From Spongilla lacustris (Eukaryota > Porifera > Demospongiae > Spongillida > Spongillidae), in the NCBI GenBank assembly GCA_949361645.1, contig OX442435.1, positions 3,706,220 through 3,770,219 of the forward strand: a stretch of 64,000 bases of DNA, written 5' to 3'. A program made the translations under genes and the position numbers. Positions 15,001 to 28,100 of the stretch are shown here, piece after piece; the stretch's first letter is position 1, and the number at the start of each line of letters is the position of its first letter. Under the pieces are notes generated by a model, which was given only the letters and a program-made list of their open reading frames with translations, was not told where the DNA came from and made no database searches.

Positions 15001-18000
15001 TATTTGAGAACAGTGGTGGAGTAGACTGTGGTATTGGGTGCCACTACACCTCCCTGCATTGTGTTTTGTAGCGAATTGAGCAATGAAATAGGTAGAGCCA
15101 TGGCAGGTAAAGCTGGAATGTACACAGATATTGAGGTTCCAATCTGAACAGTGATGCGCCAATTCACATTTCCAGAATTCATTGGATCAACTGCTCCTTC
15201 CAGCACAGCAGGAGACGACAACAATTGCGACCCGTTTGAGAAAGTCTGTCCAAGTTTAACATTTCCTGAATATGACTGGATACCTTTAATAGGTGTTGGT
15301 GTTGGTGATACAATAGCACTGAAAGATGTTGGCATAGACGGAGGCGTTGATTCAACAGCAAACATCGAGGATTTGGACGCAGTTGGCTGGTTTACCACAC
15401 TGGTGCTACCTTTTGTAATAAATGTAGCTGTGCTATCGTTGAAAACTGATAGCTGCATAACTGTAGTATTCACACTGTTAGGTAACAGTCCGAGGGTTGA
15501 ATAAACAGGAATGTAGGACAACATTACGTTCACTTGGATTACTCCAAACAGAACACCACTTCCGCTTACAACGCCTAGTGAAGTCTCGTTCAGCTGCAGT
15601 GGTATGGTGTAGGGAAGACTATAGAGATAGTCCTTGATGTCAGGAAGGGTAGGAGTAGCGCTCACATCTTCGTTAAATACCATAGCAGTTGAAGAAGGAT
15701 TGCTTCCATTTTGTCTCACAGTAACAGTTAGTCCCGATGGATATTTGAGAACAGTGGTGGAATAGACTGTGGTATTGGGTGCCACTACACCTCCCTGCAT
15801 TGTGTTTTGTAGCGAATTGAGCAATGAAATAGGTAGAGCCATGGCAGGTAAAGCTGGAATGTACGCAGATATTGAGGTTCCAATCTGAACAGTGATGCGC
15901 CAATTCACATTTCCAGAATTCATTGGATCAACTGCTCCTTCCAGCACAGCAGGAGACGACAACAATTGCGACCCGTTTGAGAAAGTCTGTCCAAGTTTAA
16001 CATTTCCTGAATATGACTGGATACCTTTAATAGGTGTTGGTGTTGGTGATACAATAGCACTGAAAGATGTTGGCATAGACGGAGGCGTTGATTCAACAGC
16101 AAACATCGAGGATTTGGACGCAGTTGGCTGGTTTACCACACTGGTGCTACCTTTTGTAATAAATGTAGCCGTGCTATCGTTGAAAACTGATAGCTGCATC
16201 ACTGTAGTATTCACACTGTTAGGTAACAGTCCGAGGGTTGAATAAACAGGACTGTAGGACAACACCACGTTCACTTGGATTACTCCAAACAGAACACCAC
16301 TTCCGCTTACAACGCCTAGTGAAGTCTCGTTCAGCTGCAGTGGTATGGTGTAGGGAAGACTATAGACATAGTCCTTGATGTCAGGAAGGGTAGGAGTAGC
16401 GCTCACATCTTCATTAAACACCACAGCAGTTGAAGAAGGATTGCTTCCATTTTGTCTCACAGTAACAGTTAGTCCAGATGGATATTTGAGAACAGTGGTG
16501 GAATAGACTGTGGTATTGGGTGCCACTACACCTCCCTGCATTGAGTTTTGTAGCGAATTGAACAATGAAATAGGTAGAGCCATGGCAGGTAAAGCTGGAA
16601 TGTACACAGATATTGAGGTTCCAATCTGAACAGTGATGCGCCAATTCACACTTCCAGAATTCATTGGATCAACTGCTCCTTCCAGCACAGCAGGAGACGA
16701 CAAAAATTGTGACCCGTTGGAGAAAGTCTGTCCAACTTGAACATTTCCTGAATATGACTGGATACCTTTAATAGGTGTTGGTGTTGGTGATAGAATAGCA
16801 CTGAAAGATGTTGGCAATGACGGAGGCGTTGATTCAACAGCAAACATCGAGGATTTGGACGCAGTTGGCTGGTTTACCACACTGGTGCTACCTTTTGTAA
16901 TAAATGTAGCCGTGCTATCGTTGAAAACTGATAGCTGCATCACTGTAGTATTCACACTGTTAGGTAACAGTCCGAGGGTTGAATAAACAGGACTGTAGGA
17001 CAACACTACGTTCACTTGGATTACTCCAAACAGAACACCACTTCCGCTTACAACGCCTAGTGAAGTCTCGTTCAGCTGCAGTGGTATGGTGTAGGGAAGA
17101 CTATAGAGATAGTCCTTGATGTCAGGAAGGGTAGGAGTAGCGCTCACATCTTCGTTAAATACCATAGCAGTTGAAGAAGGATTGCTTCCATTTTGTCTCA
17201 TAGTAACAGTTAGTCCCGATGGATATTTGAGAACAGTGGTGGAATAGACTGTGGTATTGGGTGCCACTACACCTCCCTGCATTGTGTTTTGTAGCGAATT
17301 GAGCAATGAAATAGGTAGAGCCATGGCAGGTAAAGCTGGAATGTATATAGATATTGAGGTTCCTTTCTGAACAGCGATGCGCCAATTCACATTTCCGGAA
17401 TTCATTGGATCAACTGCTCCTTCCAGCACAGCAGGAGACGACAACAATTGCGACCCGTTTGAGAAAGTCTGTCCAAGTTTAACATTTCCTGAATATGACT
17501 GGATACCTTTAATAGGTGTTGGTGTTGGTGATACAATAGCACTGAAAGATGTTGGCATAGACGGAGGCGTTGATTCAACAGCAAACATCGAGGATTTGGA
17601 CGCAGTTGGCTGGTTTACCACACTGGTGCTACCTTTTGTAATAAATGTAGCCGTGCTATCGTTGAAAACTGATAGCTGCATCACTGTAGTATTCACACTG
17701 TTAGGTAACAGTCCGAGGGTTGAATAAACAGGACTGTAGGACAACACCACGTTCACTTGGATTACTCCAAACAGAACACCACTTCCGCTTACAACGCCTA
17801 GTGAAGTCTCGTTCAGCTGCAGTGGTATGGTGTAGGGAAGACTATAAAGATAGTCCTTGATGTCAGGAAGGGTAGGAGTAGCGCTCACATCTTCGTTAAA
17901 TACCATAGCAGTTGAAGAAGGATTGCTTCCATTTTGTCTCACAGTAACAGTTAGTCCCGATGGATATTTGAGAACAGTGGTGGAATAGACTGTGGTATTG

Positions 18001-21000
18001 GGTGCCACTACACCTCCCTGCATTGTGTTTTGTAGCGAATTGAGCAATGAAATAGGTAGAGCCATGGCAGGTAAAGCTGGAATGTACACAGATATTGAGG
18101 TTCCAATCTGAACAGTGATGCGCCAATTCACATTTCCAGAATTCATTGGATCAACTGCTCCTTCCAGCACAGCAGGAGACGACAACAATTGCGACCCGTT
18201 TGAGAAAGTCTGTCCAAGTTTAACATTTCCTGAATATGACTGGATACCTTTAATAGGTGTTGGTGTTGGTGATACAATAGCACTGAAAGATGTTGGCATA
18301 GACGGAGGCGTTGATTCAACAGCAAACATCGAGGATTTGGACGCAGTTGGCTGGTTTACCACACTGGTGCTACCTTTTGTAATAAATGTAGCTGTGCTAT
18401 CGTTGAAAACTGATAGCTGCATAACTGTAGTATTCACACTGTTAGGTAACAGTCCGAGGGTTGAATAAACAGGACTGTAGGACAACACTACGTTCACTTG
18501 GATTACTCCAAACAGAACACCACTTCCGCTTACAACGCCTAGTGAAGTCTCGTTCAGCTGCAGTGGTATGGTGTAGGGAAGACTATAGAGATAGTCCTTG
18601 ATGTCAGGAAGGGTAGGAGTAGCGCTCACATCTTCGTTAAATACCATAGCAGTTGAAGAAGGATTGCTTCCATTTTGTCTCACAGTAACAGTTAGTCCCG
18701 ATGGATATTTGAGAACAGTGGTGGAATAGACTGTGGTATTGGGTGCCACTACACCTCCCTGCATTGTGTTTTGTAGCGAATTGAGCAATGAAATAGGTAG
18801 AGCCATGGCAGGTAAAGCTGGAATGTATATAGATATTGAGGTTCCTTTCTGAACAGCGATGCGCCAATTCACATTTCCGGAATTCATTGGATCAACTGCT
18901 CCTTCCAGCACAGCAGGAGACGACAACAATTGCGACCCGTTTGAGAAAGTCTGTCCAAGTTTAACATTTCCTGAATATGACTGGATACCTTTAACAGGTG
19001 TTGGTGTTGGTGATACAATAGCACTGAAAGATGTTGGCATAGACGGAGGCGTTGATTCAACAGCAAACATCGAGGATTTGGACGCAGTTGGCTGGTTTAC
19101 CACACTGGTGCTACCTTTTGTAATAAATGTAGCCGTGCTATCGTTGAAAACTGATAGCTGCATCACTGTAGTATTCACACTGTTAGGTAACAGTCCGAGG
19201 GTTGAATAAACAGGACTGTAGGACAACACCACGTTCACTTGGATTACTCCAAACAGAACACCACTTCCGCTTACAACGCCTAGTGAAGTCTCGTTCAGCT
19301 GCAGTGGTATGGTGTAGGGAAGACTATAGAGATAGTCCTTGATGTCAGGAAGGGTAGGAGTAGCGCTCACATCTTCGTTAAATACCATAGCAGTTGAAGA
19401 AGGATTGCTTCCATTTTGTCTCACAGTAACAGTTAGTCCCGATGGATATTTGAGAACAGTGGTGGAATAGACTGTGGTATTGGGTGCCACTACACCTCCC
19501 TGCATTGTGTTTTGTAGCGAATTGAGCAATGAAATAGGTAGAGCCATGGCAGGTAAAGCTGGAATGTACGCAGATATTGAGGTTCCAATCTGAACAGTGA
19601 TGCGCCAATTCACATTTCCAGAATTCATTGGATCAACTGCTCCTTCCAGCACAGCAGGAGACGACAACAATTGCGACCCGTTTGAGAAAGTCTGTCCAAG
19701 TTTAACATTTCCTGAATATGACTGGATACCTTTAATAGGTGTTGGTGTTGGTGATACAATAGCACTGAAAGATGTTGGCATAGACGGAGGCGTTGATTCA
19801 ACAGCAAACATCGAGGATTTGGACGCAGTTGGCTGGTTTACCACACTGGTGCTACCTTTTGTAATAAATGTAGCTGTGCTATCGTTGAAAACTGATAGCT
19901 GCATAACTGTAGTATTCACACTGTTAGGTAACAGTCCGAGGGTTGAATAAACAGGACTGTAGGACAACACTACGTTCACTTGGATTACTCCAAACAGAAC
20001 ACCACTTCCGCTTACAACGCCTAGTGAAGTCTCGTTCAGCTGCAGTGGTATGGTGTAGGGAAGACTATAGAGATAGTCCTTGATGTCAGGAAGGGTAGGA
20101 GTAGCGCTCACATCTTCGTTAAATACCATAGCAGTTGAAGAAGGATTGCTTCCATTTTGTCTCATAGTAACAGTTAGTCCCGATGGATATTTGAGAACAG
20201 TGGTGGAATAGACTGTGGTATTGGGTGCCACTACACCTCCCTGCATTGTGTTTTGTAGCGAATTGAGCAATGAAATAGGTAGAGCCATGGCAGGTAAAGC
20301 TGGAATGTATATAGATATTGAGGTTCCTTTCTGAACAGCGATGCGCCAATTCACATTTCCGGAATTCATTGGATCAACTGCTCCTTCCAGCACAGCAGGA
20401 GACGACAACAATTGCGACCCGTTTGAGAAAGTCTGTCCAAGTTTAACATTTCCTGAATATGACTGGATACCTTTAATAGGTGTTGGTGTTGGTGATACAA
20501 TAGCACTGAAAGATGTTGGCATAGACGGAGGCGTTGATTCAACAGCAAACATCGAGGATTTGGACGCAGTTGGCTGGTTTACCACACTGGTGCTACCTTT
20601 TGTAATAAATGTAGCTGTGCTATCGTTGAAAACTGATAGCTGCATCACTGTAGTATTCACACTGTTAGGTAACAGTCCGAGGGCTGAATAAACAGGACTG
20701 TAGGACAACACCACGTTCACTTGGATTACTCCAAACAGAACACCACTTCCGCTTACAACGCCTAGTGAAGTCTCGTTCAGCTGCAGTGGTATGGTGTACG
20801 GAAGACTATAGAGATAGTCCTTGATGTCAGGAAGGGTAGGAGTAGCGCTCACATCTTCGTTAAACACCATAGCAGTTGAAGAAGGATTGCTTCCATTTTG
20901 TCTCACAGTAACAGTTAGTCCAGATGGATATTTGAGAACAGTGGTGGAATAGACTGTGGTATTGGGTGCCACTACACCTCCCTGCATTGAGTGTTGTAGC

Positions 21001-22111
21001 GAATTGAGCAATGAAATAGGTAGAGCCATGGCAGGTAAAGCTGGAATGTACACAGATATTGAGGTTCCAATCTGAACAGTGATGCGCCAATTCACATTTC
21101 CAGAATTCATTGGATCAACTGCTCCTTCCAGCACAGCAGGAGACGACAACAATTGCGACCCGTTTGAGAAAGTCTGTCCAAGTTTAACATTTCCTGAATA
21201 TGACTGGATACCTTTAATAGGTGTTGGTGTTGGTGATACAATAGCACTGAAAGATGTTGGCATAGACGGAGGCGTTGATTCAACAGCAAACATCGAGGAT
21301 TTGGACGCAGTTGGCTGGTTTACCACACTGGTGCTACCTTTTGTAATAAATGTAGCTGTGCTATCGTTGAAAACGGATAGCTGCATCAGTGTAGTATTCA
21401 CACTGTTAGGTAACAGTCCGACGGTTGAATAAACAGGACTGTAGGACAATACTACGTTCACTTGGATTACTCCAAACAGAACACCACTTCCGCTTACAAC
21501 GCCTAGTGAAGTCTCGCTCAGCTGCAGTGGTATGGTGTAGGGAAGGGTATAGAGATAGTCCTTGATGTCAGGAAGGGTAGGAGTAGCACTCACATCTTCT
21601 TTAAATACCACAGCAGTTGAAGAAGGATTACTTCCATTTTGTCTCACAGTAACAGTTAGTCCCGATGGATATTTGAGAACAGTGGTGGAATAGACTGTGG
21701 TATTGGGTGCCACTACACCTCCCTGCATTGTGTTTTGTAACGAATTGAGCAATGAAATAGGTAGCGCCATGGCAGGTAAAGCTGGAATGTATACAGATAT
21801 TGAGGTTCCATTCTGAACAGCGATGCGCCAATTCACATTTCCAGAATTCATTGGATCAACTGCTCCTTCCAGCAAAGCAGGAGACGACAACAATTGAGAC
21901 CCGTTGGAGAAAGGCTGTGAAAGTTGAACATTTCCTAAATATGACTGGAACGCTTTAACAGGTGTTGACGTTGGTGGTACAATACCATGGAAGGATGTGG
22001 GACTAATCCCAGTGGACAGTAGGTTTGGTATTGAGGATATTCTGGTTGTGGCTGTATTGGATATAGGCTTCAGTGTTGGTGTAATGATTGGAGGAGTAGA
22101 TGCTGTTTTGT
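1..22111 (-). repeat. Tandem array of about 30 units of 741 bp (247 aa) in one giant coding exon
   Basis: The exon acceptor is at 22112/22113 (CATAG then ACAAAAC). After a degenerate Ser/Thr/Pro linker (22111 to about 22060) the first unit begins, and units recur every 741 bp down to base 1, where the exon is still open. Each unit has a domain of about 165 residues (VNWRI, VYIPALPAMALPISL, KYPSGLTVTVRQNG, TLPDIKDY, LQLNETSLGVVSG, FGVIQVNVVLSYSPVYS, VMQLSVFNDS). A Ser/Thr/Pro linker of about 80 residues follows (TSFSAI, SPTPTPIKGIQSYSGNV, SSPAVLEGAVDPMNSG). Units have no Cys and about six NxS/T sequons. Recognisable subtypes alternate, marked by QVGQTFSNG/LFNSLQNSMQ/DYVYS versus KLGQTFSNG/LLNSLQNTMQ/DYLYS. 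Between 7.44 and 22.1 kb no frameshift is seen. Confidence 0.92.
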
Positions 22112-25100
22112 CTATGTGGTATGATTGGAAGAAGGCATGAAAGAAAGTAGCATCAGGTTAAAGAAGGCATGTTTAATTGTATCAGAGTTGGCATTGGTAA
22201 GGAAGTGAACGCATACATGTAAATGTGTATGTTGGCGTGCTTGTGACTATCAAATTGCAGATTGAGTTGGTTTGTTTTCTAAAAATGAAAACAATGACGT
22301 TGTATATTGATTATCAACTTTATAAGTTAATTGTGCTCAGTATGTAATGAATATCTGAGGAAGCACAATTTTATTGGATCCATATATCATTTGGAGGCAT
22401 TATATTTTGAAATATGGACCTGCAAGCAAGTAAATGTAATTGTAACGCTACTTTTATACAATATAATGTTGTTATATAATGCTGGATAAATAAACATAAG
22501 ATATTAAATATTTCATCATCAAACAAAGGAAAGTTGCTCATAGGTGATTACATGCAGATGAAAAAAGTGGCTGACACAAATTAGAATTCATGAAAGGCAA
22601 TGTTGCTGTGCAAGTGATATCAAACCAAGCTTGGAGCCTCTGTGAAGGATGGGTTGAAGTTGGTTATCCCTTTGTAATTAGCTACGTGTAGTTTCATATT
22701 TACTCAGGACTTCCTAAATTATGTAATTGATATGAGTGTAAACTATTCCTATATAACCCCAATTACATATACTATAAAACACACACATACATAGCATTCA
22801 TAAATAGTCTGTCTGTTATAATTATGATAACTCTGCCCAAACACATAGTCAGAGTAGAGCAGTGCCCCATCATCAAAACAAAGTCCACTCCACTTCACCC
22901 TGAGCCATCTAACAGAAATTGGATGCTCTGATAATGGCTAAGGCTAATTGGGCCTTAACATAACCACATGTTTGAGAGAAAGAGATATTTCTCATTTATG
23001 TGCTAAGTTTGCTAATCTCATCAGAATTGAAATTATTTGTTAACAAAATGTTTGCATTACTTGATGCTGATTAGATTAAGATTTGTCTTTAATATTGAGA
23101 GAAAGTGTTCCCTTGATTTTTATCAATGCTTAGGGGTAATTTGTCCAGGTAAATGATTTGTTACCACTTATATTAGTTTCTATTCCTGGGATATGAGACA
23201 TCCAGAACAACCTTCAGCATTTTCAATGTTCCTTTCTTAAGATACACGTTTCTAAAGTTTATGGTTGAAGTGCATGAGAACAGAACATAGACGAAATATG
23301 GGGAAAGTTGTTTTGGATGTCTCATATCCATATAAACTGGTTTCAGTGGTTAACAATGAAAAATAAAGGTGTAAACATTAATAGCATCAAGGAAAAAAAC
23401 ATTTTACTTCAATATCGCAAACAATAAAGTACACATTGCAATATACTTCCTTGATGCCGTCATGGACTTTAATACAACCAAACAGACAAATGATTGTTGC
23501 AAAGAAGCACTTATAAGCCAGTCAGAGTGGTGGTGGGTCAAAAGCCCGTAGTTATGCCCACTACACAAACCACATTGTTATGCAATTTGTAATACACGAT
23601 ACTGAAGGCTAACTATGCTTAATTAAGATAATCTGCAAGCATAATATACACATTTTGTACTCCCATTGTAAATGTATAGATAGTTATGAACTCAATATCA
23701 TACATGTTCCCAATCAGGCTCAAATCTGTCTTTTGACTTGCACTCTCTCAAAGTGCTCCAGTGTGGGAATTAACAGCCGGCCCACGTCCATTTTCAGATC
23801 AATTTGCTACAATGGCCGTACAATATTGTCCACGATCAGTCATTTTACCAATTATTAATTGCGCTATCGTGAGTGCATATTTATTCCCATCACCAATATA
23901 CGGTACATGTATACTAGCAAACACACGGCTTGCGCCACGCATGGTGGTAGACCATGTTGATATTTAAAGTAATGACAGTGGTGGTGCTAACATAACAGTG
24001 TATCTAAGCATAATTGGGGGGCGGATTCCCACAATTGAAAAGCAGGAGTGCCTCGTAGGTGCGCTAGAAATTGTTTGAGCTTACAGCCAGCTTTGCGCAT
24101 AATTAATTAAATGTGTGCAGGAGCACTGTAGACTAGGAAACACCCTTGTGTACATGCAAGGAAACTCGTGTATCATGGGAACAAATAACTTGCTACAATG
24201 CTCCTGCACATGTTTTTACGGACACCGTGATTTAAATCACTTGTGGATTGATGTGGTACACTCCCCTTGTACAGTATAAAAAAGTGGCCGACCAAACCCT
24301 GAAAAGGGCCACCCAATATCACAACTGAGTGGCCATTTGGTCATATAAATGTCGTGAATTAAGTCTCGCACTGGTGCTCAGAGCTACATTTTAAATTTTC
24401 TATCTACATGTACAGTATCAACATTTTGAAAACTTACTACTTAAAATGCAAATCTTCTGCTAAAAGAACACCTAGTGTCTAAACTATTATAATACGTACC
24501 TCAGTGACCATCCACACATATTTCATACCATCTCACAAAAGTACTCACCCTTTTGAATCTAAACATTTTTGGCCCAGGTAAAACAGAGTCGAATTTTGCC
24601 GTAAAACTCTACTTTTGTTATACAAGGATCTCAAGTTTATTTTTCAAGTATCGTAGTTCTATCATTGAAAGTGCACTCACAAAACTGCAAGAGATGGAGA
24701 AACAGTCAACCCCAAACCACATCCTTTCGATAGCACAGCAGAAACTGGTTTTTCCATCTTTTGCAGTTTTGCAAGTGTACTTTCAATGACGAACAACGAC
24801 AGCTGAAAAATAAAGTCGATATCTCTGCATAAATAGAGTTTTACGGCAAGTTTTGCAATAAAAAGACTCCATTGTACCCTGGGCCAAAAATGTAAATGTA
24901 TGCTTAGAATCGAAAGGGTGTAGTGGCCAGAAGCAGGTATGTGACTAGAAGTGATATGCTACAAGAACACCTAGTGCCTAAACTATATTATAATACATGT
25001 AAGTACCTACAGTGACTATCCATACATTTTTTGTACCAAGCATGTTTTTGATGCATGCAGTTGATGCATACATGTAGCTACACAACAATTCTAATACCGA

Positions 25101-28100
25101 TTTTAATACCCATGCTATGCCGTGTCAGCATTTATAGTAACCACTGGAGTATGCTAGCCACAACATTACACTAGTTTCTATTATGGGGTTACTATATACC
25201 CATAATACATGTATGCATTCATGTGTATAGACCATACATGTAGGATAAGTATATCTGACATAAAATTCTCTACACAAATGCTGATACAAAACAGAGGAGA
25301 AATGAGCAGAGATATGAAACAAAAAACCAACATACCAGATTGTTGAGTTGGATAAAAATATTCAGATGAAGATATGTCTGGCGCAGGAACAAGAAATTCA
25401 CCTACAATGTAGTCAAAAGTCATGATTATGTTAATAAACTAAACTCATAGCAAGAATAGCCCTCACTTATGTTGTTGTAGCAGCAAGCCAAATATACAGC
25501 CTTGCAAGTCACATCAGTTAGTGATGTCTGGTATGCTGGATTATTACATGCAGGTATGCCAAACAATGAGCCAATGTTTGCACCAACTTGACAACATGAG
25601 CAACATTTGTCAATTTCCTGAGCACACAGCAAAGGTTGGTTTGATGTTGGTCTGCATGTACTGCCACCACCATTCAATAAAAACAGACTTACTCCACTGT
25701 AGCAACAAAGGGACACTAAAAAAAAGTAGCAATATTAAATATTTACAGCAATAATGCAATACAAAAGCTTACCTGTATATGCAACACGTGGAGTACCAAC
25801 AGTTGAAACCGAAGGAGTACTAGGCATTACACTTGAAATAATGAATTTGCTATTTGATGGAGTTACAGCAATAGCAATGAAAGTTGAATGTCCAGAAGCA
25901 TTCTGAATTCCAGTAGAGCTGATTGGTAAACTGGCAGAGGTAGGTTGTGCATAAGCTTTCTGAATTCCAGTAGAGCTGATTGGTAAACTGGCAGAGGTAG
26001 GTTGTGCATAAGCTTTCTGAATTCCAGTAGAGCTGATTGGTAAACTGGCAGAGGTAGGTTGTGCATAAGCATTCTGAATTCCAGTAGAGCTGATTGACAC
26101 AATGTTATCAGGTGACAGTTTCAAAGAAATACCACTGGTAAAGAATGTTGCTGCTGTATAATTAAAAGTCAATTGTTCAAAGGTAATATTGATATATCTG
26201 GGAATCTTGCTACTGTTTGAATAGATGGAAGTGTATGTTAGTGCTATATTGACTTGAATCACTCCGAACATAAAACCGACTCCATTTATGATTCCAGGTG
26301 TAGTTTCGTTAAGTTGCAGTTGTATCACCACAGGTCCTGTATATGCATAATCCTTGATGTCAGGAAGGGTAGGGTACGCATACACACTGACAGCAATCAC
26401 GAAAGCACTTGAAGATGGGTTGCTTCCATTGTACTTCATAGTCACCGTTAGCCCAGATGGATATTTTAGTACTACAGTGGCATACATCTGGCTGTTAGGA
26501 GCCATGATATCACAACCATATTGCACATTGGCCAATAAAGAGTATGGCAAAGTCACTGCAGGCATCAGTGCGAGGTACAATGTTAAATTGCCATCTTTCT
26601 GATAAATCAACCACTTGATGCGTCCAGTTGTATTGGAAACAACACCACCTTGTAAGTTAGCAGGGAATACAACTCCTGTACTATTAATGATCACATTTCC
26701 TACAATACGACTGGACATTGGTGAGCATGATGGACTTGCAGACAAAACTGTAGTTTGTAATGTACTAGCAGTTTGGGATAGTGTTGGTGTTGGAACTGAT
26801 GGGAAATAAAGGGATGTATATAAAATGGTATATAATCACAATGTTCTGTTTCAAGGAAGCAATCCAGCACATATTGTGCAAAAATGACAATTTTAACAGC
26901 AAACCAGACACTGCGCATCCTACCCATCCATGCAAATTACAATCATATATGGTTTACAGTGGATTTCACACTAAAATACAGCAAGAAACCCTATCATTAA
27001 TGGCTAAATGGCATAACGCTGGAATGTAAGCATCACATATGAGAACAGAAGTATAAAGGATGATTTAGACTTTTCGACTGTGGTCATATTGTTATTGTCT
27101 ATTTGCATCCATGTGCACACCTGTACACATATTGGGTAATATGTGTACAGATGTGCACAAATTACTTACCCTACTTTATCTTCTTTAAGTAATCACTTTT
27201 GTTATTAAATCACATCATTGAGTACACAATTTATGGTCAATTATAAACAAATCATTTGATTGTTATCTGGCAAATAAAACACACTTTAACTTTGTCCACT
27301 GACCGACCGCACATGTGACTGGTGATTACAAGAGAGAAGAGGAAAATCTACTGGTAATTTTAAAGAAGGTGTACACAAAGCAAGAGGATGTGTGTACAGT
27401 TGAGGCACGAGCACTGGAGGCTCAAATAGTGGAAGCATGAACAATGGAGCTGCAAACGGACCGGTGACGGCGTGAACAGTGAAGGAAGTGTGGGCACTAA
27501 CGGCGCGAATTAGTGGAGGCGTGCATTAGCACTAAAGGCTCAAGTGGTGGAGTAGACGTGGCGCTAATAGTGGATTCGTAAACGTCGAAAGGGGACACTG
27601 CGGTATCGTTACACATGATGACAATGCATGCGCCTGCACCCCACAAAGTGGTAATGCAGAGATGGAAAAGAAAGTAAACATGCATCAACTATGTTTTTGT
27701 CAAAACGGAGATGTTTGATTTATGTATGCATATTGAACAGTTACACCCCAAAACATAAAGCAGCGTCTGCCCTGAGATATGGAGTAATACTACTAAGACG
27801 ACATGAAGATTTATTATGCACTTTCCTTGTTGCAGTTTTTTTCATATATAAGTCATAGGATTTGCGTTATATTTGCAATGAAATCATTAGAGGACTAATT
27901 TGTGTACACCTGTACACATTTTACTGCAAAACAACCAAATGAATAATTTCATCGTATATTTACTATATCATGCCCTCAATCGCTTACAATACTCAATTGC
28001 AAACAGTGTATTACTACAGTAAAGCAATGTCATATGTGTACAGTGGTATGCAAATTAGAGCATTTGTCTGGAGTCTGTGGCCCTCGCTCCATGTCATTTT

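Noticed and set aside
2546..21432. Recurrent plus-strand ORFs of 116-117 aa every 741 bp within the array
   Set aside because: They are antisense shadows of the long minus-strand exon. Their periodic recurrence only reflects the tandem repeat, they lack their own splice or promoter signals, and the sense frame is open over far longer distances.
101..21831. Recurrent minus-strand ORFs of 60 and 76 aa every 741 bp (Cys/His-rich)
   Set aside because: They are in alternative frames of the same strand as the main exon and are explained by its tandem duplication.
1..22111. CRISPR-like or centromeric satellite interpretation of the 741-bp array
   Set aside because: The units keep a 247-codon frame, begin after a functional acceptor, and encode a domain also found diverged in an upstream exon. 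This is coding repeat, not satellite or CRISPR.
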